A stretch of DNA of 64,000 bases from Drechslerella dactyloides (GCA_020064725.1 JAGTWJ010000017.1:3968001-4032000); one strand, 5' to 3'. Shown: positions 38,238 to 51,793, numbered from the stretch's first letter. The notes: generated from the sequence alone by a model not told the origin. Made by a program: numbers and translations.

Positions 38238-38505
38238 TTTACTATTAAAATTAGTATTATCTTAAAAGTATATAAATTTATTATTACAATATAAATTTTT
38301 ATATAATATATATTATATTTTTATTTATATTTTTTAATAACTAATTTTATTTTATAAAAAATATTCTTATTAATTTATATTTTTTTTTTAAAAATCTATC
38401 TAGTTCTTATTTATCTTACTTTAACTAAGATTTAATTAATTTCTATAAAAATTTTATTTTCTTTAAGAAAGTTAACTTTTTTATTAATTACTTTTTATTA
38501 TTTAA

Positions 38506-40402
38506 TAACGTATTCCACAAGCGAGCGAACACCCCAAGCAAGCGAACACCCCACCAAGTGACCTCACCCCCTTTTCTCCTTTACTATTATCTATATTTAT
38601 AACCACTATAATAACAACTTCTATAATTAAATCCCAAATAATCTTAGCTATTAAAACTCTAGAAAAAAATAAAAAATTAAATACTACAGCAACAACTAAA
38701 TTATATAATATTCCTTAAACAACTCTTGTCCACCAGTATAATAGACACCTTTTATAAAATAATAATATATTAAAATCACAGAATTTTACACAATTAGAAG
38801 AGGACATTATTATCTAATATATACTTAAACTATATACACAATCTTTTTATCCTAGATTAGATAATATAGAAAATATAGCTAACCAACTACTATTAACATA
38901 TACTAACAATAGCTCACATTGTATTAACAAGAACTGGACAACAAACTTTATAAAATATTATCTGAAACTCTAAATATATCTATTTAGAAAGTATAACTAC
39001 CAGCAAATTAAATACAAAGATTATAAATTTATTAATAATTAATTATAGCTTATATAAGCTATAAAAACCAAATATAGTATTATAAATAATAATATATATA
39101 ATTTCAATAAGACAGGCTTTGTAATAAGCATAATCTCCTCCACTATAGTTATTATAAATGCCAAAACCCATAATAAAACAAAGCTGGTACAGCCTGGGAA
39201 CTACAAATAGGTAACAGTTATTTAGAAAATATATATAGAAGATTAGATAGTACCATTATTTATTATCTTAACTAGTAAATACTATTTAATTAGCTGATAT
39301 ATAAAAACTAGTTTACTAAAGAATTAAGTTATTACATTCTTTGATAATAGTTAGATAATAAATAAGCTTACTATAAAATAAATAAAACATTTTAACCAAT
39401 TTACAGCACAGCATTATATTTCAGATTACCAACTATTAATTTTAAATAGCTATAAAAACCATCATTTAATTACCTTTAAGCTTTACTACTAAAAACATAA
39501 GATTATTATAATCTATATATTACTATATTCTTCATATCTTCTTTAGCTATTAGATATTAGATACTTTAGACTATTAAAACAAATATATAGTCACCAAATA
39601 AAAAACTTAATACACACAAATATTAACTATATTAATAAGCTAGAGTTCCTTTCTAAATTCCATAAAACATTTATTACTATAATAATATCTAAAAATATAC
39701 ACAACAGTTTTGCTAGAACTAGGATTATATCTTATAATTCTAATAAAATTTTCTCAAAACTAGATATCCAGTTACTAGTACCTACCTTAATGAATTCATA
39801 CTCTAATACTGTACATACAGCAACTACCTAAACAACAAAAACACCAATAAACCCTTCAAAAACTGGCTTACAATCAAAACTTATCAAAAACCAGATTATC
39901 CAACATCCAAATAGCTTTTTAACATCATTACTAGCTACTATAGACTAATTTACTAAAAGAATATAGATAATAATACATCAATTAGTACTTATATAGGCAA
40001 AGAATATAACATTATGCTCTATAAACCAGACATTATCTAAACACCAGCAAGCAAAAAGACAGTATGTATAATAAAGAGGCACACTTACCATACACCAGGC
40101 TAATAAAATCCTAGATAGTAATATTATAAGTAAATAAAATAAACAGATAAAATATCCAAATTACTAAAGTAGCCCCTAGTTAAAGGCTATTTTTAGAAGG
40201 ATACTGCACTATAGCTACTATAGTAAGCCCAGCCATAATATCTAAACCTGTTAAAAAGTATTTTAAAGATTAAGGCTAACACAGCATAAATTTCCCGCAC
40301 CATCCTAGCAGTAGTGTGGTAGTAAAGGTGGTGTTTTTGTTAGGATGGGGTGGGGAGGGTGTTCGCTCGCTTGGGGTCTTCGCTTGCTTGTGGAATACGT
40401 TA
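38506..40402 (+). mobile_element. T9: Fot1/pogo-like transposon in Copia B
   Basis: 1,897 bp with TA duplications at 38506-38507 and 40401-40402 and GAACA-type ends. It is collinear with T3. The plus-strand transposase is broken by stops; LLVLNSHKNHH-like and LLDIRYF-like remnants are seen near 39,440 and 39,550. Copia C shows the uninterrupted target near 44,010 (CTAATACTATTAAATAGTAA). Confidence 0.92.
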
Positions 40403-42214
40403 GTATTAGAAGTTTTTAAAATAATCTCTATATCTTTAAATTTAATTTAATCTATAAGATTAATTATTTTAGTAATATATATTTTTAATTTATAAATTAA
40501 TTTTTTGAAATTTTATTTTATAATAAAGATTCTTTATTCTATATAAAATTAAAGAAGTTATTAATTATTTACTATAATTATATCTTTTTTTTTTATATTT
40601 TTTAAAATAGAAAATATATTTATTAGAATATATTCTAATATCTTTCTAAATTTTTAAAAAGCTAAAAAGATAATTATAATATTTTTTTTAATTTTTTTTT
40701 CTATTTTTCTAGCTAAACTATTTTTTATTCTATTTATAACTATTTATTTAAATTTATTTTTTAATTAATTTTTCTTTTTTTCTATTATTATATATTTTTT
40801 ATTAATAAACTATATTTTATTAAGAGGTAGTTTTTTTAATAACTACTTTTTTTAATTTCTAAAATAGAAATTATAATTTTTTTTTATAAAAAAATTTTTT
40901 TTATTATTTTAGTATTTTTTATTATAAAAATTATTCTTTTTAAAAGATTTTATATTTTAAATTAATTTATTGTCTTTATATAATTTTCTAAAAATTTTTT
41001 TTAAATTCTTTTTTTTAAAAATAATAATATATATATAATATTTAAAAGGATAGAAATTATTATATTTTAAAATTAAATCTATTAGTTTTTTTAAAATATT
41101 ATTAATAGATTTTATTTATTTTTAAAATTTTTTTTTTAATTTATAGGGTATTTATTAAGAATATATATTATATTTTCAAAATTTTTATTTAGAATATTTT
41201 TAGGAGGTTAGATTTTATTAATATAAAACTATTTATTTTTTTAATAAAATAGTTAGTTTTTTTAATCTTATTATTTTATTTATTATTATAAAAAGTATTT
41301 GGTTTAAATTTTATCTTTTAATTAGAATAAAAGTTTTTTATATTAAAAAAAATAAACTTTTATATATTATTTATTTTTAGTCTAAATATTTTTTAAATTA
41401 AATATTTTTTTTTATAGTAATTAATTAGATTAACTTATTTCTAAATTTAGTTTTTATAAAATAAAATTTAATTTATTTATAATTAAAATAATTATTTATT
41501 ATAATAAAAGTATACTTTACTAAAAAAATTATTAACTTATTAAAATCTTTTATTTTGTATTTATTTTAAAGAGTAGCTATTTACTATAATTTTATTAAAT
41601 TTATATAGAAAAACTTTAATAATTTTAATATTTTTTAATAAATTAGTGTTTTGTTAAGTATTATAATCTATTTATTATATATATATAGTTTATAGATATG
41701 GTTTATTTTATTTAATAAAATATAATCTTCTATTTTTAGTAAATTTAGAATTTTTTTAATTATTCTAAAATAAAGATAGTTTAATCTATAATACTATGTA
41801 TTTAATAATTTAAAAAATAATATTTTATTAAATTTAAATATATATTTTATTATAATTATATTTTTAATTTAAAAAAGAAATAAAAAATTTAGTTTATATT
41901 TTTATATAAATAAGTGCTGTTTTAAAGAACTTGTTTTTTTTATTTTGTATAAATTTATCTTTATATTTTTAGGATATTTGTTTATAATAGTTTTTTTATA
42001 AATTATAAAATAGTCTTTTTTATTAAAGTTAATATTAAAACTTTTTTTAGTTAGTTTTTTGATTGTTATTAAATTAAAAATTATTTTTAAAGTATAAAAT
42101 ATTTTATCTTTTTTTATTATATAATAGTATATTTTAATATATATTATTTTTATCTTATATATTTTTATAAAAAAGTTATTTACTAGATAAATTTTTTTTT
42201 TAATAAAAAAAAGA

Positions 42215-42467
42215 TAACGTCAACAATAAGCGACTGGACCAGACAAGCGACCGGACCACCCCCCTTGTATATTTCTTTAATTTAATATAAAAAAAATTTA
42301 AAAAAATATTTTTAGATTTGTAATAGTTTATATAAACAAGATTAATTTTATTCTAATTTTAAATTAATTATTGATTAAGTTATCAATAAAAAGTGTTTTG
42401 GTAGGGTGTTGGTTTATATGGGGTGGTCCGCTCGCTTGTGTGGTCCGCTCGCTTGTGGAATACGTTA
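42215..42467 (-). mobile_element. M6: 253-bp MITE near the B/C Copia junction
   Basis: Reverse orientation, ends and length as in M2, with TA duplications at 42215-42216 and 42466-42467. It separates Copia B (left) from a 230-bp T-rich stretch that precedes recognisable Copia C sequence. Confidence 0.93.
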
Positions 42468-42699
42468 TCTATAACCTCTTTTTTTTTAAATTTTTTTTTT
42501 AAATATATTTTAACATTATTTTAGTTTATTATATTAATAGAAGTTAATTTATTCTTTTTTTTTTATTTAATCTTATTTATTTTAATTTTTTTTTTAAATA
42601 CTGAGATTATATATTTTTTTCTTTATTTTTTTTATTAAGCTTTTTTTTTATTATTATTAATATTAATAAATATTTTATTATTTTTTATAGTTATATATA
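42468..42699. other. T-rich spacer between M6 and Copia C
   Basis: About 230 bases with long T runs. It does not match the corresponding upstream part of Copia B read in reverse. It may be the far 5' end of B continuing past M6, or unrelated DNA. Confidence 0.4.
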
Positions 42700-44019
42700 A
42701 TAAGTAGATTATAATATTTAATAAAATATTAATTTATTACAAAATATTAAAATTATTAAAGTTTTTCTATATAAACTTAATAAAACTATAGTAAGTGGTT
42801 GTTTTTTAAAATAAATATAAAATAAAAGATTTTAATAAACTAATAATTTTTTTAATAAAGTATATTTTTATTATAATAAATAACTATTCTAACTATAAAT
42901 AAATTAGATTTTATTTTATAAAAATTAAGTTTAAAAACAAACTAATTTAGTTAGTTATGATAAAAAAAATATATTTAATTTAAAAAATATTTAAATTAAA
43001 AATAAATAATATATAAAATTTTATTTTTTTTAATATAGAAAATTTTTGTTTTAATTAAAAAATAAAACTTAAATTAAATATTTTTTATAATAATAAATAA
43101 AATGGTAAGGTTAAAAAAGCTAATTATTTTATCAAAAAAATAAATAACTTTATATTAATGAAATCTAGTTTTTTAAAAATATTTTAAACAAAAATTTTAA
43201 AAATTATAGTCTATATTTTTAATAAATATTTTATAAATTAAATTTTTTTTTTTAAAAATAAACAGAATTTGTTAATAATACTTTAAAAAAAACCAATAAA
43301 TTTAATTTTAAAATATAGTAATTTCTATTCTTTTAAATATTATATATATATTATTATTTTTAAAAAAAAGAAGCAGAAGCTTTTTTTTAAAAAAAAAATT
43401 TAAAAAAAAATCTTAATAGGTTATATAAAAATAATAAACTAATTTAAAATATAAGATTTTTTAAAAAAAATAATTTTTATAATAAAAAATACTAAAATAG
43501 TAAAAGATCTTTTTGTTATAAAAAAAAATTATAATCTTTACTTTAGAAACTAAAAAAAGTAATTATCAAAAAAACTATTTTTTAATAAAATATAGTTTAT
43601 TGATAAAAAACATATAATAATAAAAAAAAAAAAAAACTAATTAAAAAATAAATCTAAATAAATAATTATAAACAAAATAAAAAATAATTTAACTAAAAAA
43701 ATAAAAAAAAAGTTAGAAAAAATATTATAATTACTTTTTTAATTCCTTAAAAACTTAAAAAGATATTAAAATATATTCTAATAAATATATCTTTTATTTT
43801 AAAAAATATAAAAAAAAAAGATATAATTATAGTAAATAATTAACAACCTCTTTAATTTTATACAAAATAAAAAATCTTTACTATAAAATAAAATCTAAAA
43901 AAATTAATTTATAAATTAAAAATATATATTACTAAAATAATTAATTTTATAAATTAAATTAAATCTAAAAATATAAAAACTACTTTAAAAACTCCTAATA
44001 CTATTAAATAGTAAAAGAT

Positions 44020-46692
44020 AATTAATAAAAAAATCAACTTTTTTAAAAAAAATAAAATTTTTATAAAAATCAATTAGATTTTAATTAAAACAAAATAAAT
44101 AAAAACCAAATAAATTTTTTAAAAAAAAATATAAATTAATAAGAATATTTTCTATAAAACAAAACTAATTATTAAAGAGTATAAACAAAAATATAATATA
44201 TATTATATAAAAATCTATATTTTAATAATAAATTTATAACGTATTCCACAAGCGAGCGGACCACACAAGCGAGCGGACCACCTCAACACCCCACCCCAGT
44301 AAAAATACTGGTTTTATGGCTATACTGTTATTACACTAGGCTATATATATGCTAGTTTGTTTGGTTATATACTTAAAATATTTATTAATATATTTGAATA
44401 TTATGTCTAGACTTACTATAACTACTATAATAAATTATCTTTTTAGAAGTAACCTCTAGCTAAGGGCTATTTTAATAATTTAGATACCTTATTTATTTAT
44501 TTTATTTATTTATAATATTATTATCTAGGATTTTATTAGTCTAGTATATAGTAAGTATACCTTTATACTATATATGCTGTCTTTTTATCTACTAATATTT
44601 ACTTAATATTTTATTAGTAGAATATAGTGTTGTGTTTTCTGCTTGTATAAGTGCTAGCTAGTGTATTATTATCTATACTTTTTTAGTGAATTAGTTTACA
44701 ACAGCTAGTAATGATATTAGAAAGCTATCTTAATATTAGGTAATCTAATTTTTAATAAATTCTGATTATAGGCTAGTTTTTAAAAGATTTATTGGGGTTT
44801 TTGTTATTTAGGTGGTTGCTGTATTTGTAGTATTAGGATATAAATTTATTAAGATAGATACTAATAGTTATATATTTAGTTTTAAAAGGATTTTATTAGG
44901 ATTATAAGATATAATATTAGTTTTAGTAAAACTATTATATATATTTTTAAGTATTATTATAATAGTAAATATTTTATAAAATTTAGAAAGGAATTCTAGC
45001 TTACTAATATAGTTGATATATATATATATTAAGTTTTTTACCTGGTAATTATATGTTTGCTTTAATAGTTTAAAGTATCTAATATTTAATAGTTGAAGAA
45101 AATATAAAAAATATGGTAGTATATAGATTGTAATAATCTTATGTTTTTAATAATAAAGTTTAAAAGATGTTGAGTGGTGGTTATTATGGTTATCTAGGAT
45201 TAATAGTTGGTAGTCTGAAATGTAGTGTTGTATTGTAAAATAATTAAAATATTTTAATTATTTTATAGTAATTTTATTTATTATCCAACTATTATTAGAG
45301 AGTATAATAACCTAGTTATTTAATAAATTGGTCTTTATATATTAATTAGCTAAGTGGTGTTGACTAGCTAGGATAATAAATAATGGTATTACCTAACTTT
45401 TTATATTTATCTTTTGAATGATTGTTGTTTATTTGTGATTCCTAGGCTGTGCTAGCTTAGTTTTATTATATATTTTAGTTTCTGTGACAACTATAGTTGT
45501 AGAGATTATGTCTATTGTAAAACTTGTTTTATCAAAGTTATAGATATTATTGTTTATAATACTATATTTTGCTTTTATTGTTTGTAAAAGCTGAAACCAC
45601 TTTTGAATAAGGTCTGGGTCTTTATATTTAGCTTATTAGTAATTATATTTTTTGGATAGATGTGTCTGGAGCTTTGGGTGGTGTTTTACAAAGTTTGCCA
45701 CCCAATTCTTACTAATATGTTGTGTACTATTGTTAGTATATATTAATAGTAGCTGGTTAGCCATATTTTCTATATTATTTAATTTAGGATGAAAAGACTA
45801 TGTAAATAGCTTAAGTATATATTGAATAATAATATCCTCTTTTAATTTTGTAAGATTTTATAATTTAAAGGTACTGTTTGCCTTTAAAGTATAGCTGTTA
45901 TACTAGTATAGTAGAGTAGTATAAGAGATATTATAAAATTTAGCAATAGCTCAAATATTTAATTTTTAATTTTTTTCTAGAATTTTAATAGTTAGAATAA
46001 TTTAGGATTTAGTTGTAGTGGTAGCTATAATAGTGGTTATAGAAGTAATATGGTGTAGAAAAGGAGTGGTTACACTGGTGTTGAGAGGTGGTCTGTTCGC
46101 TTGTGTGGTCCGCTCGCTTGTGGAATACATTATATTTTTAAAACAATATTAATTCTAATAATAAATATAAATCTATATATTTATTAAATAAATATCAAGA
46201 TAATCTTTCTTAATATCTTTTTATTTTTAAAAAAAAGAATTTATATAGAATTATCCACTAAATATATAAAAGATTATTTTTCTATTATAATACTATTTTT
46301 ATTAAAATCTTTATATAATTTAAAATAAATTTTATATCTGTAAAACCAAAAACTTTACTATTTTTTAATATTATAAGATTTTTTTTTAGAATAAGGTGCT
46401 TTTGGGCAAATGAGTGTTTCTATATTAAAAAAGATTTTATTATTATAATTTATATAAATAATATATTCTTTTTTTTAAAAAATTTCTTTAAAATAAAATA
46501 TACTAAAGCAGCTTTTATAAAAAAATATAAAATAAAAAATATGGGAAAAATAAAAAGATTCCTTAATATAAAAATAACTTATAATAAAAAAAAAAGCTAG
46601 CTATATATAAATTAAGAAGAGTATATATACTCTATCTTAAAAAAATATAGTTTTTTAGAAATAAAAGTAAAAACTATTTTTGTAAAATTTAG
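44020..46692 (+). pseudogene. Copia C reverse transcriptase remnant, split by T10
   Basis: Before T10 the frame ends with NIFYKTKLIIKEYKQKY (near 44,150), the position of the KARLVxKG block of Copia RT. After T10 (from 46,133) it continues with NLYIYQ-like INIKIIFLN (the DVKTAFLNG block), KKRIYIEL (the EEIYMEQP block) and LLKSLYNLK (the LKSLYGLKQ block). Near 46,402 WANECFYIKKDFIIIIIYINN contains the polymerase box at 46,451-46,462, YINN instead of YVDD, both Asp changed to Asn by G to A. The next part (GKIKRFLNIKITYNKK) matches the GELKYFLGIxV block. This order and motif set identify the Ty1/Copia class. Confidence 0.87.
44237..46132 (-). mobile_element. T10: Fot1/pogo-like transposon inside Copia C RT
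   Basis: 1,896 bp. The left end is TAACGTATTCCACAAGCGAG with GGACCA boxes; the right end is ...GTGGAATACATTA, with the same G to A change in ACGTTA as T5. The minus-strand transposase is strongly eroded. RT sequence resumes directly after the right TA. Copia B has the uninterrupted site (AATAATAAATTTATATACTT on its minus strand, near 38,290). Confidence 0.92.
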
Positions 46693-47816
46693 TAACGTAT
46701 TCCACAAGCAAGCGAATACCCCAAGCAAGTGAACACCCTACTAAGTAATCTTACCCCTTTTTCTCTTTTACTATTATCTACATCTATAATTACTATAATA
46801 ATAGTCTCTATAACTAAATCCTAAATAATCTTAACTATTAAAACTCTAAAAAAAAATAAAAAATTAAATATTATAATAATAACTAAATTATATAATATTC
46901 TTCAAATAATTTTTATCTATTAATATAATAAACACCTTTTACAAAATAATAATATACTAAAATCATAGAATCTTACACAATTAAAAGAAAATACTATTAT
47001 CTAATATATACTTAAATTATATATATAATCTTTTCATTCTAAATTAAATAATATAAAAAATATAACCAACTAGCTATTATTAATATATACTAATAATAGT
47101 TTATATTATATTAACAAAAACTAAATAATAAATTTTATAAAATATTATTTAAAACTCTAAATATATCTATCTAAAAAATATAACTACTAATAAATTAAAT
47201 ATAAAAATTATAAGTTTATTAATGATTAATTACAGCTTATATAAACTGTAAAAGCCAAATACAATATTATAAATAATAATATATATAATTTCAATAAAAT
47301 AAACTTTACAATAAATATAATCTCTTTTACTATAGTTATTACAAGTGCTAAAACCCATGATAAAACAAAACTGATACAGCCTAAGAACCACAAATAAACA
47401 ACAATTATTTAGAAAATATATACAGAAAATTAAACAATACCACCATTTATTATTTTAACTAGTAAATACTATCTAACTAGCTAATATATAAAAATTAGTT
47501 TACTAAAAAACTAGATTATTATATTTTTTAATAATAATTAAATAATAAATAAGTTTATTATAAAATAAATAAAGTACTTTAACTAATTTACAATATAGTA
47601 TTATATTTTAAACTACTAATTATTAATTTTAGATAATTATAAAAACTATTATTTAATTATCTTTAAGCTTTATTATTAAAAATATAAAATTATTATAGTT
47701 TATATATTATTATATTCTTTATATCTTCTTTAGTTATTAAATATTAAATACTTTAAATTATTAAAATAAATATATAATCACTAAATAAAAAACTTAATAT
47801 ATATAAATATTAACTA
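46693..47816 (+). mobile_element. T11: left 1.1 kb of a Fot1/pogo-like transposon, truncated at N5
   Basis: The left end is TAACGTATTCCACAAGCAAG with GAACA-type boxes. It is collinear with T3 and T9 for about 1,120 bp, ending in the stretch just after the third catalytic region (TATAAATATTAAC). The remaining 0.78 kb, including the right end, is absent beyond N5. Confidence 0.85.
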
Positions 47817-48918
47817 ACGTGTATGATAACCGACCGGATCAGACAAGCGACCGGATCACCCCACTCAGTCAAACACCCCACTAAACACCTTTTATTTAAT
47901 ATTATAATAAATATCTATTATAAAATTATAAAAAAAAATACTTTAAAATAAATATATATTTAAAGAGATTAATTATCATTTTTTTAATTTTTTAATATTA
48001 ATATTACATTAATAATAATTATTTTAATTATTATAAAAAACAACACAAACTTTTAGGTGTTTGACTGTAAATATCTAAGTAATTTATAAATAAAAACTTC
48101 TAAAAATTGAAAATATAATAAATTATTATATAATCTAGGATTATAGAGAGTTCTAGCTTATTATATTAAAAATTAGGCTTTATAAAGGTGGCTAAAGTTG
48201 GTACAATACATCCAACTATTTTTTAAAAAATTATATATAAAAATATTATAAAAAAATTTTAAAAAAATTTAGTTTAATTTTAATATATTAAAAATTTATT
48301 ATTTTATTTTTTTGAAATTTTTTTATATATTATATAATTTAATATTAATATTTTTAATTTCTATTATAAAAAATTATAAAAAATTGAATTTTCGACAAAA
48401 AAAATTAAAAAAAATTAGAAAAATTATAATTTAATCTTATTTAATCTAATATTAATTTTTTTAATTTTTTTTATAATATTTTTATATATAATTATTTAAA
48501 AAAATAGCTGGTGTGTTGTTGGTGTGTTGTACCAATTTTAACCACTTTTATTAAGCTTAATTTTTAATATAATAAACTAAAACTCTCTATAATCTTATAT
48601 TATATAATAATTTATTATATCTTCAATTTTTAGAAGTTTTTATTTATAAATTACTTAGATATTTACAGTTAAACATTTAAAAGTTTGTGTTGTTTTTTAT
48701 AATATTTAAAATAATTATTATTAATTTAATATTAATATTAAAAAATTAAAAAAATGATAATTAATCTTTTTGAATATATATTTATTTTAAAGTATTTTTT
48801 TTTATAATTTTATAATAGATATTTATTATAATATTAAATAAAAGGTGTTTGGTGGGGTGTTTGACTGAGTGGGGTGATCCGGTCGCTTGTCTGATCCGGT
48901 CGCTTATCATACACGTTA
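47815..48918 (+). mobile_element. N5: 1,104-bp foldback element at a deletion junction
   Basis: The ends are TAACGTGTATGATAACCGAC / CGCTTATCATACACGTTA with GGATCA-type boxes. The arms pair throughout (for example CAACACAAACTTTTAGGTGT on the left with ACATTTAAAAGTTTGTGTTG on the right). The left flank is T11, the right flank Copia C. By comparison with Copia B, roughly 0.5 kb of Copia sequence is missing together with the rest of T11. Confidence 0.92.
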
Positions 48919-49139
48919 TAACTTTTATAATATATTAATCTTTTAGTTAAATAAATTTTAATTTATAGTAATTATTTTTAATATAAAAATAGAAATAATT
49001 ACAAATAATTATACTAAAAAAAAAATAATATAAATATATAAAATATTTAAAAATATTTATTTTATTATAAGATATTTTTTATAAAAAAATAAAATAATAT
49101 TAACTATAAAGCTTTTTATAAACAATAAAAACACTATAA

Positions 49140-49350
49140 TAATATCCACAAACCTAGATAATTAACAAAAAATTAAGTATTATAATATTATATACTTCTA
49201 AATAAAAAAAAAAATAAAAAATAAAAAATTAATTTTTTTATTTATACTTACTAAAGAAATAATAGCAGATATTTTTATAAAAATATTACTTTTATCTTTT
49301 TATAATAAGTATATAAAAAATTTTAATATAATATTAAAATAGAAAGTAAA
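49140..49350 (+). pseudogene. Copia C RNase H C-terminal remnant
   Basis: A frame reads KHYNIIYFQIKKKI followed by LFILTKEIIADIFIK, with the Ala-Asp codons at 49,265-49,270. In Copia elements the RNase H end carries KHIDIRYHFIRE-like and ADILTKPL-like blocks in this order and spacing. The same block is visible in Copia B on the minus strand near 36,200. It marks the 3' end of pol. Confidence 0.83.
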
Positions 49351-50432
49351 ATATATTAAAAAAAAATAAAAGAAAAACCTAATATATTATTATAGATTAA
49401 GTTTTATTTGGCTATTATATTTTTTTATATTATATATATATAAAAAATAATATAAAAATAATTTCACTCTATTAAAATATAATAATAATAAAAAAAAAAC
49501 ATTTAAACTTAATATAAAAAAAATTTTAACTTTTAAAAATATATAATCTTAGAATAGAAACCTAAACTAAAGTCAAACTATTAAACTATCAAAAATACTA
49601 ATCTTTTAAAAAAAAGAATAAATTATTAAACTTAATATTAACTAAAATTTTATATTAAAAATATTAAAATCTAAAAACTTATTATTTAAATAAATATTTA
49701 TAATATTTTAAATATCTATTAAAACTATTACCTTAATATAAGTTTCTTATAGCTAAATATATTTTTAAATAAAAAAACCTCTAATAATAATAAATAAAAA
49801 AATAAAAAATATTACTACTATAATACTAGATATATATAAGAAAGAAGTTATATAATTTATTTTATTTAATATTAAATAGGAGATAGTAGCTAATAAATTA
49901 AGATTATAAATAATAATAAAAATATTATTAATAATAAGATTATTATTAAAAATATTAAAAAAAAAAAATAGTATTAATTATAAAATTAATCATAAATTAA
50001 AAAAATATTATTATAAAATAATCTTTAATAGTTTAATATTTTTATATTAAAACAAATTTAAATTATTAAGGAAGATATTATATTATAAAAAAATATATAT
50101 ATTAAAAATATAAAATATTTTTATATAAAAATAAAATTTATATTGATTATAATTATTTATTATAAATTAAAAATAATAAATATTAATTTAATATCTTATG
50201 ATTTTATTATAATATTTTTAATAAAATACTATATTTTAATATATAATAACAAAAATATAAAAATAATATTTTAATATAAAATTATTTATTATAATATTAA
50301 TAAAATTAAGATAAAAAAAATGATAATATTATTAAAAAAAATAATAAAAACAGCTATTATAAAAAAAACAAAATAAAAAAAATATAAAAAAAAATATTAA
50401 ATTTTAAAAAAGATATTAAAAATAAAAATAAA

Positions 50433-50685
50433 TAACGTCAACAATAAGCGACTGGACCAGACAAGCGACCGGACCACCCCCCTTGTATATTTCTTTAATT
50501 TAATATAAAAAAAATTTAAAAAAATATTTTTAGATTTGTAATAGTTTATATAAACAAGATTAATTTTATTCTAATTTTAAATTAATTATTGATTAAGTTA
50601 TCAATAAAAAGTGTTTTGGTAGGGTGTTGGTTTATATGGGGTGGTCCGCTCGCTTGTGTGGTCCGCTCGCTTGTGGAATACGTTA
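50433..50685 (-). mobile_element. M7: 253-bp MITE in Copia C
   Basis: Reverse orientation, identical structure to M2 and M6. The TA it occupies is the one used by T6 in Copia B. The uninterrupted sequence is AAAAATAAATATAATATTTT in Copia A near 3,320. N2 starts only 19 bp to the right. Confidence 0.93.
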
Positions 50686-50704
50686 CAATATTTTTAAAAA
50701 TATA

Positions 50705-51793
50705 TAACGTATTCCACAAGCGAGCGAACACCCCAAGCGAGCGAACACCCCCCCTAGCCCAACACCCCACCAAAAACCTTTTTATTAATATATTAATAAA
50801 TATTTAATATAAAATTATAGAAAAGTTACTTCTTTAAATAATAGTTGAAAAAAATCCAATTAGTATTTTTTTAATTTTTTAATATTAATATTAAATTAAT
50901 AATAATTATTTTAAATATTGTTAAAAACAACACATTTTTTTATTGTTTGACTCTAAATATCTAAATAATTTACGAACGAAAATCTCTAAAAATTAAAAAT
51001 CTAATAAATAATTATATAATCTAGGCCTGTTTAAAGCTACTATTTATAATAATAAAAATTAAGTTCTAGAAACTCTGCTAAAGTTGGCACAACACACTAA
51101 CTATTTTTTTAAAATAATTATACATAAATATAATAAAAAAATTAAAAAAATAAATTTGAATTTTAATATATTAAAACTTTTTTTATTTTTATTTTTTTTA
51201 ATTTTTTTTATATATTATATAATTTAATATCAATATTTTTAATTTTTATAATAAAGTTTTATAAAAAATTGAATTTTTATTAAAAAAATTTAAAAAAAAT
51301 TATAAAATAAAATATTAATTTACTTTAATTTAAAAGAAATTTTTTAGGATTTTTTTATTATATTTTTATATATATAATTATAATAAAAAATAGCTAGTGT
51401 GTAGTCAGTGTGTTGTGCTAACTTTAGCAAAATCTATAAATCTTAATTTTTAATATAATAGATAGAGGTTTTGTACAGGCCTAGATTATATATTTATTTA
51501 ATAGATTTCTTATTTTTAAAGATTTTTATTTATATATAATAGAGATATTTACTGGCAAACACTTAAGATTATATGCTGTTTTTTACAAATTTTAAATTAA
51601 TTATTATTAATTTATTTTTATATTTAAAAAATGTAAAAAAATATAATTAGTTGATTTTAATTTTTATTAGTTAAAAGATATTTTTTTTATAATTTTTTAA
51701 GAGATATTAATTAGAATATTAATAAAAAAGGTTTTAGTGGGGTGTTGGGGTGTTCGCTCACTTGGGGTGTTCGCTCGCTTGTGGAATACGTTA
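50705..51793 (+). mobile_element. N2: 1,089-bp foldback element in Copia C
   Basis: GAACA-type ends and TA duplications (50705-50706, 51792-51793). It is close to N1 along its length, with a few transitions and small indels, and has the same paired arms. Copia A shows the uninterrupted site near 3,340 (GAATATATAATATAATATAA). Confidence 0.92.

Larger units (their letters stand above)
29425..42214 (-). mobile_element. Copia relic B, minus strand, split by seven inserted elements
   Basis: Read on the minus strand, the pieces 42,214-40,403, 38,505-38,238, 36,995-35,394, 34,308-34,249, 32,352-32,062 and 30,175-29,425 are collinear with copy C. They run from the integrase part (near 41,700-41,400) through an RT segment (38,505-38,238; KARLV-like FYKTKLIIKEY equivalent) to the RNase H end (near 36,200; IVDIFIK, the ADI-TK motif of Copia) and about 3 kb further. 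The interruptions are T9, M5/T8, N4, T7 and T6, with M4 and M6 at the edges. The region 41,700-42,214 probably holds the gag and pre-integrase part. All frames are destroyed. About 0.4 kb of RT is missing at the M5/T8 junction. Confidence 0.8.
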
